Shown: one piece after another, positions 36,501 to 51,500 of the stretch
How the letters are laid out: each line of letters opens with the position of its first letter
How positions within the stretch are numbered: the stretch's first letter is position 1
Assembly (NCBI RefSeq): GCF_051014445.1
Contig: NC_135147.1
Location: forward strand, 27,866,479-27,930,478
Length of the DNA stretch: 64,000 bases
Source: Colletes latitarsis
Taxonomy: Eukaryota > Arthropoda > Insecta > Hymenoptera > Colletidae
Direction: 5' to 3'
Program-made: the position numbers and the translations under genes
The notes under the pieces: model-generated
The model's input: only the letters and a program-made list of their open reading frames with translations
Databases searched by the model: none
Told to the model about the DNA's origin: nothing

Positions 36501-39500
36501 GGTCTAATCATCTGCCTGCTCGCGCAGCTGCGCGTGGAATCTCTTCTCTCTCCGTGTGGCCGAGAAATTACGCACGAATTCACCTGCTCGATAATGACTC
36601 TATCGAGGGTAGTCCGCTCCTGTGTTCGCGATCCTTCGACACCTGTCTAATTCGGTCAGCTTGGAACTTACTTTTTTGAATATCTATCGGAACTTAAGTC
36701 TCGGATCCTGGACGGTCGTGTTTGCTAAACAAATTGCTAGCGTTTAAAGTTTTAGTCCGCTTGCAAGGAAAACCGAATCCCAAAAAGAAGACGATCCTTT
36801 ACCAAGGGTTCCTTGACCAAGCCGAAGTGAAATTTGCGCAATAACGCGATTCGGTTCTCGAAAAGCGAATCGAACGGGGGAACGAGTTTGCAACCACAAT
36901 CTCGCGGTCAATGCAACATCGATCACACTTAAGCTCGAATCGAACCGGTTCGACCTCGTTCTCTCTGTATACTGTCCCACGAAGAAGCTGAAAACGCGAG
37001 ATCGTCTCGGCCGTGGTCTCGGCGTGGCAGGGTGATTCGTGGCGTCGCGGGACGGGGCGAAGAAAAATTGGAAATGCGGCTAAAACGAGGAAAAAGTTAA
37101 ATTAAATACTCTGCAGTCGGTGGCGGACGCAGACACGCGGTGCATCGACCCATCCTTTAACTTGGATTTTTCAATTTCCTCCGGGAACCGGGGCTTCTTC
37201 CTCTTCTTCTTCTTTTCCCCCCTTCTTGCTCCTGTCGCCTTGCTCTCGCGGCAGCGGTAGCATTCGACCGCTCCTTTTGGCTCTCGTCTTCTCGACGAGG
37301 CTCAATGTCACTCTAGCGGTTGCCGCTGCCACGAGCTACCACGATAGCTTGAATATCTCGCAGCTTCTTTAAGGTAATCACTTGAGAAATTGCTCCCTTT
37401 GCGCGCGAGCGCAGCCGCGCCCTTCTTGATCCGTCCTTTTCTCGGATTCAATTTCTACGACGTATCCGGTCTGGCTTCGTCCTCCCACCTAACAGTTTCG
37501 AATGTTCGTTACATTCTGCCGTCGAGCGAAATTTTAAATTCATTTTTTCCACCGTAGTCCGGTCGAACAATTTCTGGATTTGCTATCGAATTATTTTAAA
37601 TATTTTCCCGAGCGTAACCAAAACCGGACGATTCTTTGATTTCTTATTTGAGTTTTTGAATGGCGCTGCCGCGTTTACGGTGCAGCTGTAACCAGCGAGG
37701 TAGAAGTTTCTTGGGTCGGGGTTCAATAACGATGAAGTTCGGTCATAAATTCAATATTAATCCGCCGTAAACCGTGAAGCTGAGGTATTACGGGGTGGAG
37801 ATGCTCGACCGCTTAATGAAATCTCGCGCGAATCGCGTACGAACGTCGATACAAGGTTTTCGGCATGTTTATAATTGGCTAAAAGTTAGGGAGTAACTTT
37901 GCACCGACCAACTTTCAACGAGTTTGATGATAAAGTAAAGGGGGGCGTTCAACTTTTGCGAATGTAGGGCGATCTGTGACAATTGTGGACGATATACAAA
38001 GGTGTGGCAAGAATCGTAGCACAATCGAAATGGCAGACGATTTCTGGTACAAAAGTAAATCGAAAATAAAGAAGTAAATTTTTTCGTTCGAGCCTTCATT
38101 GTCGAAATAATTGAATTTGAAGATCTGTCGGATACGCGTCTGACCATTAATCTAGTTTTCTACTTGCGTTGCAGCCCAAGTCGAACTCTGTTGCGCGCAT
38201 ACCCCATCAATTTGCAACGTCGATTTTCTCGTAAACGAGACATCGAACGAAACAATTTTATTCTGTTTTCTTACTTATGTTTACATATAGAATCATCCTC
38301 GTTCGCTTTTATCAACCGCGCATTGTCTATACATGCGCATTCACGTTGTGATTGTACATACATTATCATTGAAACATTAAGTTGAAAAATCTTTCTCGAA
38401 GGTGTTGCAAGACACGACGCAATATGTTGTAAAATATTTTTCTCCAAAAGATGAATTCGAGTACCATGGTACCTAGAAAGTTGAACGTGAGTCTGGAGGC
38501 CCGGCGGATCAGGGATCTGCGAAACGCCGGAAAAGCGACGACAGGTGAAGGCAGAGTGGCGTGAAATGGAAGTCAGAGCTCAGACGTGCCGGTATCATCG
38601 ACGTGTAGCTAGCCTGTCAATCAGAGTCCTTAGACTATGGACGTGGCGCGCCGGAAATCTCCGTCGACCCTCGATCCCATGACTCCGTCGGAACAAAAGC
38701 CTGTTTCCCGGAGGCATCCGCGACATCGACAACCTGCCAGGAGTTATTCGTTGTAGATTTCGCGGGTCAACGGGCATGCCATCGACGTCCAACCTTCCGA
38801 AAATCGTGTTTGATTTTCGCGTTGACCTGAAAATGTTCAGCTTTCCGAACAGTCCGTCTATAGATCGCGTAAATGGCTCCCGAGAGTCTCGTTCTATTGT
38901 TAGTTTCGGTAAGGTTTCCGTGTTTCTTTCTGTACAAACACGTGAAAATACATAGGATCGCTTGTAAGAATTGGGCATTAGTGTAAGTAGAAACAGCGAG
39001 AGATGAACAGACGCGCCAGCAAAATTGTATTAAAAATACCATTATCTCGAATGTAAAATGTTATAGCATAAGAACAAACTTGTTTATCCCAGAATAAGAT
39101 CGTCCGATTTCAGGGATAACCTGAACATCGAGAGGCACGATTTCTATATTTCTACGGTCGTTCGATCTGGGTCGCATGACACTCCCTCATCGGTGTTTAC
39201 CACCTTTGTAACACTTTTCTACCCCAGAGGGTCTCTCACGATGCCTTTGAACCCGCCAAGACGGGATAATTGCACGTGACAGCCTCCTGCTAGCGGCGTC
39301 CCACAGCGCCGACGCGCGAACGCCTTTTTGTTTCTCCTTCGTTTTTTCCTTGTCCCTTCTCTGCCCTCGCCCTTTGTTACACCGCTCGCGTCAACCGCGA
39401 GCTCTCTTTGTCTTCCAGTCGTTCCGTGTTAGGGTCCATTTATATATCGACGGGCCAACCACTGGCCAAGCTGGAAAGGCTGCTTCGTCGTAGAACGAGT

Positions 39501-42500
39501 CGATAAGCTTTTTGATGTTATTTCTAATTAACCGCTATTACGTGTAAAGGGAGTGCAAACATTTCGAACTATTTTTCGTTAAATGCAAAAGTTAACCGTG
39601 ACAGCATCGGAGTAAAATAATAAGAAGAAAACAAGTTAAAAATATTGTAAAAAAATGGAGACTCCTGACGATTATAACGATACAACGCCGCAAGGATCGA
39701 ACGCAATCCCGACAAACACATTTCTCCAATTTCCTGGCCGGTCCTGGATTCACTTTCCAGCCATGAATTCTCAGTTCCACCCTTCGTCCTTGCTCTCTCA
39801 GTCGCCGATCTTCGCGGGACGATATTTACGAGACCCGGCCGATTTAATCACGATTTATGAGCGCGACTCGACTGATCTACGGGCGCGCGGATCGCCGAGT
39901 CACCCAGAAGGCGAACCGCCGGCGACTTTTTTCTCCCGGTCGATACACAACGTTGCTCGACCGCCACTTTTTCCTTTGATCGCGAATCACTGGCTGGACC
40001 GTGCGCTCTTTCGAGCCCGATCGATTCGACCGATTAACGGACCCTGTAGGTTCTAGCAAAAGCAGGCCGACCAATTATCGCCTCGTTGTCCAGCAATCTT
40101 TCGCAAAAGAGTCGGTAAATTGTTTAGTTTAAGAACTCTGGACAAATACACTGTGCAATATTGCTTCGATTCCCGGTGTCGGAAAATTACTTTTTGAACG
40201 CAGGGGGGGCTCTACAGGTCAAAGACCCTAGTGGTTGATTGCTGTTGGGCCCTTTGGAGGGTAGCGTCTCCACGTACCCGAGGCGCTGTAAAGACTGAGA
40301 AAGTCACCTGCTTTGAACGTGCTAACCTGCTATGTAATGTACACATACACAATAGAAATCGATGCAGTTACGCCGAAAGTTAGCGCAGTGAAATATTGGA
40401 CGTCTATCTTGAGACACGAAAGTTTGCGCATGGACGCGTCTGTCGATGAAATTCGTTGCTTTCTTTCCGCCAGAAGTTCCAACGAGAGACGGAGACGAAT
40501 ACCTTTCGAGCGAAAAGAAAGCTCCGACGTCCCGCTGGCGTTCGTCGGGAATCTTTTACGCGTAGACGGCGCGTGAAAAGAGCCTCGACGCGAAAGAACT
40601 CGGAGGAAATGAACGACGAACGATAATCGGGGGGCTCGTTCGATCGAGTCGCTTCGAACCGAAACACGAAGGAAGAGGTGGCGAACAAACCGGTACTTTC
40701 TATCGGGATTCCTTATTAAAATTATTAATGAATAGCGACGGAAGTTCATCAGCGCGGAAGCTCTTTAGCAGCGTCGTGGAAAAGAAAGGAAAAATCGAGT
40801 AGCGGATGAGAAGTTGTTCCTGGGAATTCGAGGCAACCGAGCGTCTATTAGCGAGGAATAACAGTCATTGAGCGCCACGGTGAATAACCCACGGAGGCGA
40901 TGCGATCACACTTGTCTCGATAAAATGCCTCGAAAATCGTCAAAGAATCCTTAAAACTGGCCTCGATCAAAGAAGAGTAATACATTGGAATGGTAATGAG
41001 CCAACCGATCGGAGCCCGAGCGAAGTATTATCGCGGGAACGTTATTACCTTGATCGAGAAGCAGAAAATTTGCTGAATCTCGTTGGCTCTGGCTCAACTT
41101 CTAGCCGGCCACGTATTCTTCTCCGTCGAAGACGAGAGTGTCGTACATCATCGGCGACGCGGTTAATCGAGCTGGTACCGTTTCCCTTGAACGCGCGTGC
41201 ATCTTTCGAAAAAGAAAATAAACACCGGCCCGCGTAATGTATGCACGCTCGCCGCGGGAGATCCCCTTAATGCCTCGGTCAAGTTACTACCCACTCCCAT
41301 AAGACACCGTGCTCGTTCGAACGCTATAACTTGTTCCTCTAACCTGTCCGCCATGTAATTACCGACCTTTGGGCGAGAGAAACACGGACGACTCCGCTGG
41401 AATCTTAAGGCGTATTCAACCGGGAATGACTGGACGGAAAACAAACTTGCGTCGAAGGTGACGACCTCATCCTCATCCAATTGTCTTCGAACACTTTGCG
41501 CCATTCGATATTCTTCGTACATAATCGTCCGTCACGGCTATGAATATTACAAAATTTCTAATCTTAAAAATTTTAGTTGGGTAGATTGTTCGTTATAAGG
41601 ATTGACTCTCGCCATGACTTCTTTGCGAACGAATTTAAACAAAATTAAATTGTATACATTTGGAAAATGACTCGTAATTAAATCGTACGTCGAGGAAGGT
41701 AAATGCTGGTTGTTCAACGTTTGTAGATTATTTTCTCACTTTTCGACGTAAATACGGGGTCACCGTGCACGAAGTAAATTTTACCAGGCATGCACTCTGC
41801 GAATGCAACATTGTTTCCAAGGCGATTCGAAGAAAACGAGCGACCAGATGGCGCGATATCGAGCGTACAAGCCTTAAAGTCGAGCCACGCGAGTATTCGT
41901 GCAGAAAACAAACACGCGTGGTCGCGTCTTATAATACCGAGAAACATGCGCGTTAGGCGATACCGATATGTTAACGCTCGCGCGTACCGTCTAGCTTGTA
42001 TCTCCGCGAGGTCTCTATTAGTCTCTTCGCGGCGACGACGCTCGTAATTCGCTTCGTCCGATTCGCTCCGGTGCCCTCGTATATTTCTTCGCGGCCGTTC
42101 CATCTCCCCCACCCTCAAGAGTTATCGCCGGGAATATATCATTTCTTTACCGTGTCGAGGAATTTGTTTAACCCTTTCTTTGCGGCCCACGTGGCCGCCA
42201 GTGTCCTTCCTCCGTACAAGAGTAACCTCGCGTAGCGGGCCAATTGCACGTTAAACGTGGAAAACATTACACGAACGTCCAACGATTCGAATCAGTGATC
42301 CTCGATATTACGGAGAATTAAAATCAAAGTTACGCGTTTGAATCGGGGAAAAATGATACTTTTTTCTAGTTCTCTTAAATTCCAATTTCTCGGGGCGAAG
42401 CACGACAGGGAAATATTTTTGCGGGCCGTGATCTCCGACGGCCATTTGTCCGGATGATGGCATCCAAGACGCAGACAACAACGGCGCGTCAGTTTTGATG

Positions 42501-45500
42501 GCCAGGAGAAATGTCTGGGGTGCGTCGCGACGCGGCTGACGTCGGAGCTTTATTTTCTTCGCGGCTGTGCTTTCCGGTTTTCCTCCTTCGCCGTGACTGT
42601 CGCCCTCCGTCCTATGCAGGCACGTCGATCCAAGAATCTCGAGGCATTCTGGCTCGAGATTTGGAAAATGACGTATCGGGGTCGCCTAAGCCGCCGGATG
42701 AGATCAGGATGATAGATGGAGTCTCTCCTTCGCGCGGATGGCCCGACTGTATTATACGGTTGGCTGTGCGCATTATGTACATCTACGTACTGGGTGTTTC
42801 GTTATAATCTGTAATACGACGCTGAGAACAGGACAAATCGAGTCGATAGCCCGTGAATCGAGTATACTTAGGTCCTCTGGAATGTTATGAACGGTGGTTT
42901 GTTAACGGGGACACAGGAAATTTGTTTTTAATAACTCTCAGGACAATATCTGAACGTTATTTTGTACTTTTTCGATTTACGTTTCTTTGCATCGTTACCT
43001 TCGACGATGATGATGCCCCGTCTATGATAAAAATGTTATCAAAGTCTTGCACTTTGGACATTACCAACAAATCTTATTGTACATAATTTTGTAGCTCTTA
43101 GCGATTCTTTATAATTCAGCAGCGTTTTTCTGAAATGGGTTCGACCGAAAAGAGTAGAAGTAATCTTAAAATGCCCTTTACACACCGCGCCGTAGATCGA
43201 ACAAGTTAAATTATTAGTGACACGTGAGGGTGTTACGTGTATTTTAAAACACGTACAAGATCAAAAGTTAGGATTCGGGTCGAAAATGTCGTGAGATTGT
43301 CGTCTTGTAGGAGTTTCGGTAAAATTCTAGTCGGCCTTGGGTGTTTCGATTCCTTTCATCTTCGGCACCGTTAGCCCGTTCGCCGTTAAGAACTTGTAAA
43401 TCGAAGCGCGCACGGCGCCCGAAAGTTCGTTTATTTATCGCTCGGAATCCTGGCCCGTCGAAGAAGCGGAACTGCGGCAACTTCGACCTCCCTTGGAAAA
43501 CACGCGGAATTTACGTGGCTCCGGTGAAAAGAAAGTCGGCTGCCGACCTGGGTTAACGATTTAACCGACGTTCGCGGAAGAAATTCTGCTTATTTCCCGA
43601 AACAAGCGACGCGGATTGCGGTCACGAGAAGCGTAATTGCTTCCTGGGATCTGGTGAGGGAAAGAGGATATTTGGCAGAACATACCAAAGAGAATGATAT
43701 TAAAATAGACCGAGTAAGTGAAACGTGTATAGAAAAGAAGCGATAATCGACGATCGATCTATCTTCTATTTGCTAGAAGAGAACGCGATACTAAAGTACT
43801 TGTTGGCACCTCTCTCGATCACGGTACCTAGGCAGAATATGAAATACATCTTGTAACTTAATTTGCTTCGAAACCTATAATGTACAACTCTGATCGATCG
43901 ACAGCACAAGCCGCTACGCTTTGTAGCATGTCTCAAGAATAGAATCGATCCTCCTCGTGCCTGGTGCAGGTGCGTCACAACCGCAGAACGATCGTTCGAA
44001 GACACGAATAGACGTTTCGATGTTTAACACGTATGTCCGAGGACGCGCGTGGTTCAATTAAAGATCGTGTAATCGCATTCCAGGCCTCCTGGCCCTGTCC
44101 CTATCCCTCTTCATCGGAACCCGCATAATGCGACACGACTTTTTAATCGATGCCTTCGCGTTCTCTTCACTTGTTCGAATCGAAGGGAATCCGATAGCGT
44201 GATCGAGACGGTCTTACCGTGTCGTTTCACGTCGCGTTAATAAACCATCGTACCGTGAATATTGAAACAATAGGCGGGAAAATTGAGACACGCCGGAACT
44301 TTGAAGCTTTTATAAGAAGTCCTAAAGTTGAAATTTTCCAAGGAATAGAAAGAAGAAGGAACGTCTTCGCGACAGGTTACGAATGGAGTGGAAGTAGAAT
44401 AAGACGTCCGCGTCTGGTTCGGTGACACGCATACGCAGACGGAGAGCGATCTGTGTCTGGTAATTAATATACGACGGTGGGTCGAACGAAAAGCCGCGAG
44501 CGCAGCATGCACGCCCACCGCGTCCAGCATACAATGCGTATAAATCGTCATGAATTTTGAGAGCCCTGCAATTTCGTATTGAAACGCATTCTCGTACCGG
44601 CTCTGCCCATCCTCCGTTTGCTTTCCACGTCGTCACCTTCTCCAGTCACGCCATTCGTCAAGCACCGGTATTCGTTTTGATTGCAGTTCCGTAAAACCGC
44701 TTTTGACGGTTCGCAAACCACGCGTGCACCGTCTCGAGGACGAGTTCTCCACCCTGATGACCGCTCCATGACCGCATTCTTGGCCATGAATACGCACGAG
44801 ACGCTGTTTTTCTGTAGATCTCAATGGTTTAACGAATTTAACTGTAGCTGAGCCTTATTACATACCTTTGCCTCCATCTTTAACGAACAGAAATTGTCCC
44901 GGGGCGTATCATAGATTCGAAAAACATTTGTACGCGATCCTTTCCATCTATCTTCGGGATTCGATTATAAGAAAGTTCGACAACCCGATCGTGCAACGGT
45001 CAGAAGTATTAATTGCTATCGAGAAGTACCGCCTCCGGTTCTCGTCGATGAGAGCGATTCGTTCTCTCCACGGTGCTGGGTTCGGTGAAAATTTCGGGGT
45101 TCCCGGTTCGGCTCCACGCCTTCGAAATTTCGAATTCGAAATTCCGCCTCTCGCGTCCGCGCGTTTCGCCATTGACTTACGAGCAGCTGCGTCACTCGGG
45201 GCGATCTATTCCTCTAATTACAAGCCACGTCCCCAAACGGCGGCCGATATATTTATGGGAGATATCGCTGACCGGGCGTGATTTCGTGGATACTCATCGT
45301 CGGGGGTGGGAAGGACGCTGTCCCAAAAAATAAATAAAGTCCGTGAAACGAATTCGATCGACGGATTATCTTGGAGGATTCGAATTCTCTGCTCGAAGCA
45401 ACAGCGCCGACATGCTCGAGCGTATAAATACGGTTCTGGTCGAGCGGAACGCGTCGCTGAACAAACTTTGGGCGTAACCGAGCTGCGTATAAATCCCGCG

Positions 45501-45553
45501 TGCGTGAAACTCGACGAGATCCGAAGGCGTGCGTACACGCGCGAGCTTCGGCC
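30598..45553. other. Non-genic stretch with no convincing gene
   Basis: Frames longer than 100 codons (33830-34462 minus, 38595-38978 minus, 39655-40056 plus, 41163-41522 minus, 41714-42118 minus) show no recognisable domains. The 39655 frame has a good start context (AAAAATGGAG) and an acidic, Arg-poor N-terminus, but no further support. A CTT-rich patch lies at 37194-37216 and a 16-bp perfect palindrome at 33629-33644. An ATG-less frame ends at the good donor ACCGA|GTAAGTGAA near 43710. Confidence 0.4.
37194..37216. repeat. CTT-rich imperfect trinucleotide repeat
   Basis: Seven CTT-like units with one CCT interruption inside a pyrimidine-rich plus strand reaching to about 37232. It makes a strong-looking polypyrimidine tract, but no exon follows. 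Confidence 0.75.
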
Positions 45554-45577
45554 CGTCCGCGTCCGCGTTCGCGTCCG
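45554..45577. repeat. Four tandem CGTCCG hexamers
   Basis: Four hexamer units, the third with one substitution (CGTTCG). In frame on plus it reads as alternating Arg-Val or Arg-Pro dipeptides, explaining the basic tail of an overlapping chance frame. Confidence 0.8.
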
Positions 45578-48500
45578 CGCGTTTCATCCTAAAGGGACGC
45601 GTATATTATGACCGGGCTGGATACGCGCCGGGCATGTTGTTGCGTGCCACGTGATTTAGCGACGGCCCCCGGGTCTGATGGATCATCCATTGAATGCTAA
45701 TCTCCGTAGCCTCGAGTCTCGTCCCATCCGTTCCTACGTTTCTTCCTTCGTTCTAGCGATCCTCGAGATGACGTTGCCGTCGAATTTGCACGCCCAAGGC
45801 AGACGGATCGCGTTCTCCAAGAAGTAGGGTCCTTTGAATCCAACGACAGGTGGCCCTTTCTCGAGAAAATCCTGCGAATTATTCGCTAATCGAGTTCAAA
45901 TCTCGTTTCGGTTACAATAGTGGAATCGAATATATTTTCCTAGTCTCTCGCGTGGTTCGGATCGTGGGTGGTATCTCAAGGTCTCGTACACGTCGAGGAC
46001 ACGAGAGATCGTGTTGGGAATCCGAGCAGGAGACATGGACGCGTCACGCGTGGCCCATAAAACGTTTCCTAAATTGACAACGTAGGTCTATCGGTAGCGA
46101 TGATCCGTTGGACGGTTCCAAGCGAAACTCTGCCTGTACCGCGGACAATGCTGCTCGAACAAAGGCCACGAAGATGAATATCCAAAGTTACACGACGCGT
46201 GTACCATCTATAACCGAAGCTGCTGCCTGGCACGGCAGCAGGACGAACACAGATATCAGTAGCTCGAGTCTCTGCGAACGGGGCAAACGTTAACAGGGCC
46301 GAACCGCGAACATATTCGTTTTCTATAAGGAGCATGGCGTTTGGCTAACAGGCTCTATCGGTCGCACCGATCAGTCGTTAGCGTTTATGTCGAAGTTGGC
46401 AGCCCGTATTCCCGTTGCAACTTCCAAGGATGTTGCTTCTCCCGCAGGTGCTGCTGCCTGTATCCTTTCTCCGTTCTCTCCTTCATCCCTGTTGCCCTTT
46501 TTTTCGTCTCTTTTTTTTCCTCTCGGTCCACCTTTCTCCGTTGATCGTGGCCTGCCCTCGTCCTCGACTTATTCTTATTCTCGCTCATACACCGAGTCGA
46601 GGAGGGACGAGTGTCAGAAGGCGACGGAGGTGTGGGCTCGCCGATGAAAGATACCACCCGGTAATGGTTTATTTAAATCAGTCGAGCTGGCTTCCACGGA
46701 CGGGAGACGGGACACGACCGACGAAAAATCTTGTTAGGCCGGCGTCGCTCGTTTGATACGAAGACGCCGAGCAGTTAATTGACGCCGGGATCTCCGTATC
46801 GCGAGATCGACGATAACGCGGCTCGGACGAGCCCGCGAGGAGGATGGAGCGATCTTCTCGTGGATCGATGTCTCTCGATACTCGCCGGTAGCGGTGATTA
46901 TTACCAAACGCAAATGCGAACCCTTCGATACCACGGAACCGCCGTACGGTACAGCATTTATTAATTATACATTTAAGATCTTGCAGAATGCAATGACGAT
47001 CAAGTTATTTCCTGCTCTCCGCTGCAAAATGATCGCGATCGAGACGTAAAATATCAATTTTATATAGTATTTCGGTAACGGTTCTTGCGACGACTCCAAG
47101 TCACAACTCCATTTTACTTTCAACCCAGACTTTGTCTAGCTGGGCAAGGTATTACGCTGCCACCGGTCTCCAATGTTTTTTCTCTTTAGAAAGAGAAGAA
47201 GAGAATCTCAGGATGAAGGTTCTGAGATGAGTCACAGATGCGTCTCGGAGATCCCGGACGATTCAGAGTGAATTACGTGCCAACGAATTAATACCTCTTA
47301 CACGAGGGTCTGATACGCGAGATCGAGAGATACGACACGTTATTATAGCGTTTGAGACACGCGACCGTTTGCCTAAAAACCCACTAAACGATTCGCGACC
47401 GATTCGTAAACTAAATTTGGAACCTTGCTAACATGATACAACTTTGGTAGCAGTACATAAGATCGAGGAAAATTCTATCAACGCGCCTTGAAAAGTAGCC
47501 GGTAATTTGGAATAAAAATCTATGGTAGGATGGTCAACCGGTACACCCTGAAAGCTGAAATATACTCGTCCGTCGCGTAAGTCAAAGTAACATTGTTATC
47601 GCACGGGTCGAAGAGTAACGTTGGTCTTTTTTAAAAAAGCTACTCCGTGTAAAGCTAGATAACTTGCCGAGACATAAAAGTCGCCGGGTAAAAGTAGCGG
47701 TGGAATTACGATCTCGGGACACGAGGCGCATAAAACCGACGATAACTAACGCTAGATCGTGTGCGGCGATGAGGGCTGGGAACCACGAAAGGGGAGAAGG
47801 TGCGAACGCGACAGGGAAAATGGAAGCCGACGACTACCGCTCTGACCGCGTATCCATCTGATTTCACGTGTCAGCAGGACTTGCAGTCTCGGTCGACGGG
47901 ACAGTCCGTGTCTGATCTCGTTCGGAGATACTGTCTGCGTTCTCGACGGTCCACCGTGTGTACCGTTTCATTCGGCGAGCCTCCGCTTTATCTCGGTCGG
48001 TGCATCGGTTTTCTTCTCCTGGAGAACGCGTCAAAACACCGATAATCCGTGCGAACGTTTCCTAGGGAAACATCAGGATCTGTCACCAACCCCGACCAGA
48101 CAGATGGGCCACGATTAAACTATTTGTCGAAAGTAGGGTTTCCTGGAGGAACCAGCGATAGGACCGAAACTACCCGAGATTGTAAATGGGCTGTTTGAGG
48201 ATTCGATCGTGCTTGGAAACGACGTCCAACCTTTGTTTAATTATGTAAATTGAACATTAAGTTCTACTTTTTTGTTTACGCGACATAGACAAGATAGTTG
48301 TTAAAATCGAAGAATGGATCCGTTCGAGTCTCTCGACGAGCAATCGGTTAACTAGGAAATTAGCAAACAACGTGTCGTTGCTGCTTTGACGCAAGTTTCC
48401 CCCAAGATTTTTCTTGTCCGTTTTCCATTTTCCCATCGGACGTTCAAAGTTACAGTTCGGCCGTTGCGCGTTACGAGAGTTCGCGCGTGGCGTGGGGAAC

Positions 48501-51500
48501 TTTGGGGAATCGTAACTTCGTTACCCGTTTCGTAAAGCAGCCCGGAGAGTTGTCTCGAATTAGTCAGAGACGTTCTTCCCTCGCGGGACTAAATTAATTG
48601 CTTCTAAGAAGTTCGGTTCGCGACGTTAAAAAGGACGGACGACAACGCGCGAGGCTCGCGCCGGTTTTTATACGTCAGCTCTTTGACTGCGAGGAAAGCG
48701 TTTGAAACGAATCGATACACGATGCATATTTCTATAGGGAGCAGGTAAAGGATCTGCAGTCTAATACTGATTTACTACAAATTTTTGACAGTATTTTATT
48801 TCCACGTCGGGGAATAATATTACAGTTACGACTTAAAATGATCTGAATTGATTAATGTAATTGGCATTGATGCTCCTCGCTAGTCGTTTGTCCTCGTGGA
48901 CCAATTTACGAAAAATCGGTGAACATCCTCCGTGTCCTGTCGGTCGATATTCTCTTCGATAACAAAAAGTCCAATTAGACGATTTTCCTGTAGAAAAGTT
49001 CTTCCAGAAAGTGGAGCACCTTTGATCGTTCCCTCGCGGGCGCTGGTCGGTCGAAATCGTTCCTGGAAATTAAATTGGGTCGGAAGATGTCCGGCTAACG
49101 AGGGAGACGAGCTTTGGCCGGCATCCAGACACGTTTACCCACACTGAAAAATTACTGCGGCTGTGACAGCTTTCTTCTATTGCCTCCCGAGTCGAGTCAT
49201 TTTGGGTTCGTTTTGACGGTGATCGATCAAGACCACGAGCGCCGAGTGGTTGCTTCTCTCCCGGAGAAGAATGACGAGGCTGAATATTTATCAGCGGCGC
49301 GCCTGTTCGTGGTCACATTGTGACCAAGGTATCGTTTCCCCGGCATAAAATATCGCATTATCCACCGTGAAAGCCAGGCGTCTCGTCTTCCCGTACCATA
49401 ACCCGCCTACTTCCTTCCTTTTCTCTTCTCGTTCCGGCTTCTCTATCGAGCCAACCGTGCTAAAAGGTGTTCGCGCCTCGTGAAAAGGCGTTCCGAATAA
49501 ATGAAAGATGTTTCCTAATCCTTCGATGGTGACGCACGTGTCCCAGACACGTGTTATTCGTATTTACGTACGTCAGAAACGCGGGTTTCTCTAATTCTTT
49601 CGCGTACTCTTTTAACCCCCTGGATAGCCTTTCGTTCGATTTGTCAAAACGAAGGATTCAATAGACTTCGGCCACGAAACCGCGAACTTTCCCTACTGTG
49701 CGCCGTCTGCCGCCTCTCTCTGCTTCCGGTAGATTGTCTGGCAACATCAAGATCAACGAATCTGTACAAAGTACGAGTCGGTGAGGCTTAAAGCTATCAC
49801 GAAGAGATAGGAGTTTCGTCGAGGTCATCCGATCTCGTATCGCGAAGAGGCTTTGCTCTTCGATTACGCGTCCAGGGTCGTAGATAGGAAACGGAACCGC
49901 TTTCTCGCAGAAACGGAAGTCGAGGGATGCGGTCAGCCGGGGACGGAGGGTAGAAAACCGATAAACGCGGCGAAAGGTGGAACAAGGGGATGGAAAAGCA
50001 GTGCGAGAAGGAGATTGATTAAAACGCTGCGGGAGTTCGGCGTTTTCCTTTCAGCATTGATTCCGTTTACCGGCAACGTTGGTTCGGGAGCCTCTTTCAC
50101 TTATCTGTCAACACTTACGTCCGTCGACGCTTTCGAATAATGGGGTTTCCCCGCTCGAGAGCGTCCCCGGGACCAGAGACCCGACTACCAAATCCTCCCC
50201 CGATATCGGCTCCGGCCGGCGAGATGAAAAAAGTTTCCGATCGAGTCGAAAAGCCGCCTTTATTATCGACCAGCTTTCCCCGTGGCCCGTTCCCGCGAGA
50301 ACTTTCCGAGCGTCGCCGCCGTTTTCCTTCGTTCTTCGACGACGGAGAAATTCCTACGCCGTCGAACGACGTCTTTGTTTCTTGCGACGGCTGAACGCTT
50401 TGGGTAACGGTTCCACTCTCGCGAAAACTCATTAAGAGGGTGTTCGAAGAAGCACGTGCTGTTTCTGGCCGGCAAGACGCTTCCACCAACGAAAGTTGGT
50501 CAATTTTGACCCGTAGTTTGCGTCATCTTTTTGGTCGCTTCTTTTTATTTACTTGGTTACTTGTTTTCATCGGCGAAAAGAGCTTGGAAAAACAAACACC
50601 GGGCTCGGGCACGCGACACGTTCCTCCGGTTTAAGCCCTCGAGAAAGACATTCGGAAGTTAAAGGCACGATGAATAGGTCGAGCCGGTGGTCGAGAACTT
50701 TGTACGCGAGACGGTTACAAAGTGGTCTGGCGGATGTCTGGAGTAGGGGTCGGATCGCATACGTAGCTCTTCTACTTGGCGGACCACCGGTCCGGCTCGC
50801 AGTAGTAGTAGCCCGTAACTGCGCAGACACGCGACAACGGGCCTCATTAACGGTGCAGCCATGAAACGATTCTCTCTGTTCGCCGTCTCACCACCGGTTA
50901 CCCTCTCGACACTTCCACCGACATTTCTGCGCTCGTTCCTCCCTTTCTTCTTGCTCGTTTGCGCTCGAGGGTGGCCCGCGACTATTGTCACATTCAAAAT
51001 GTCATTTCTTCGGTTACTTTTCTTTTATCGTTGTCGACGATCTCTCCTTTCGCGGAACAAGTAAGGAATTATTATTATGTTTAGGTCTTGGAAGTTCCGT
51101 TTAATTTTGAGCCGAAGACGTCGATGGCTATTTAATTTTTATAATCGGTGGAATTTGCACGGGAACTTCTTTGTTTGCCGGAAAATTAGCAGCGTCTGCT
51201 ATTCGGGGAGAAACTGCTTAATTCTCTATCAGAGGGAACCGGGTTCCCGTTGAATAAAACAAGAGGTGCGGAGTGTCGAACCAGCGCAAGGAAGTTCGCG
51301 GCGAACTTGAGATGTAACCAAATACCCGAATCCCCGTCCCGTTCCACCCCCTTTCTGCAGGGCCAATTTTCTTAATCCCGATTCGCGCGCAGCGGGAAAA
51401 GTGGAGCGAGATCTTCGTTCCGCGGAAACCGCCGAGTCAGGCGATCAGACGGGGATGAGTCTGAAATTGAAACGGCGCTCGAAGATCCTAAGGCTGCTGG

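Noticed and set aside
38451..38640. Short ATG-led frame crossing a GTGAGT at 38483, opposite a 127-codon minus-strand frame
   Set aside because: 37 codons only, no acceptor or partner exon; neither strand shows a recognisable motif.
39655..40056. 133-codon plus-strand frame with start context AAAAATGGAG
   Set aside because: The N-terminus looks plausible, but the latter half is typical of chance frames, and no homology or splicing evidence was seen.
40165..40185. TTCGATTCCCGG, resembling a tRNA T-arm
   Set aside because: The 5-bp T-stem does not pair and no A-box or acceptor stem is found upstream.
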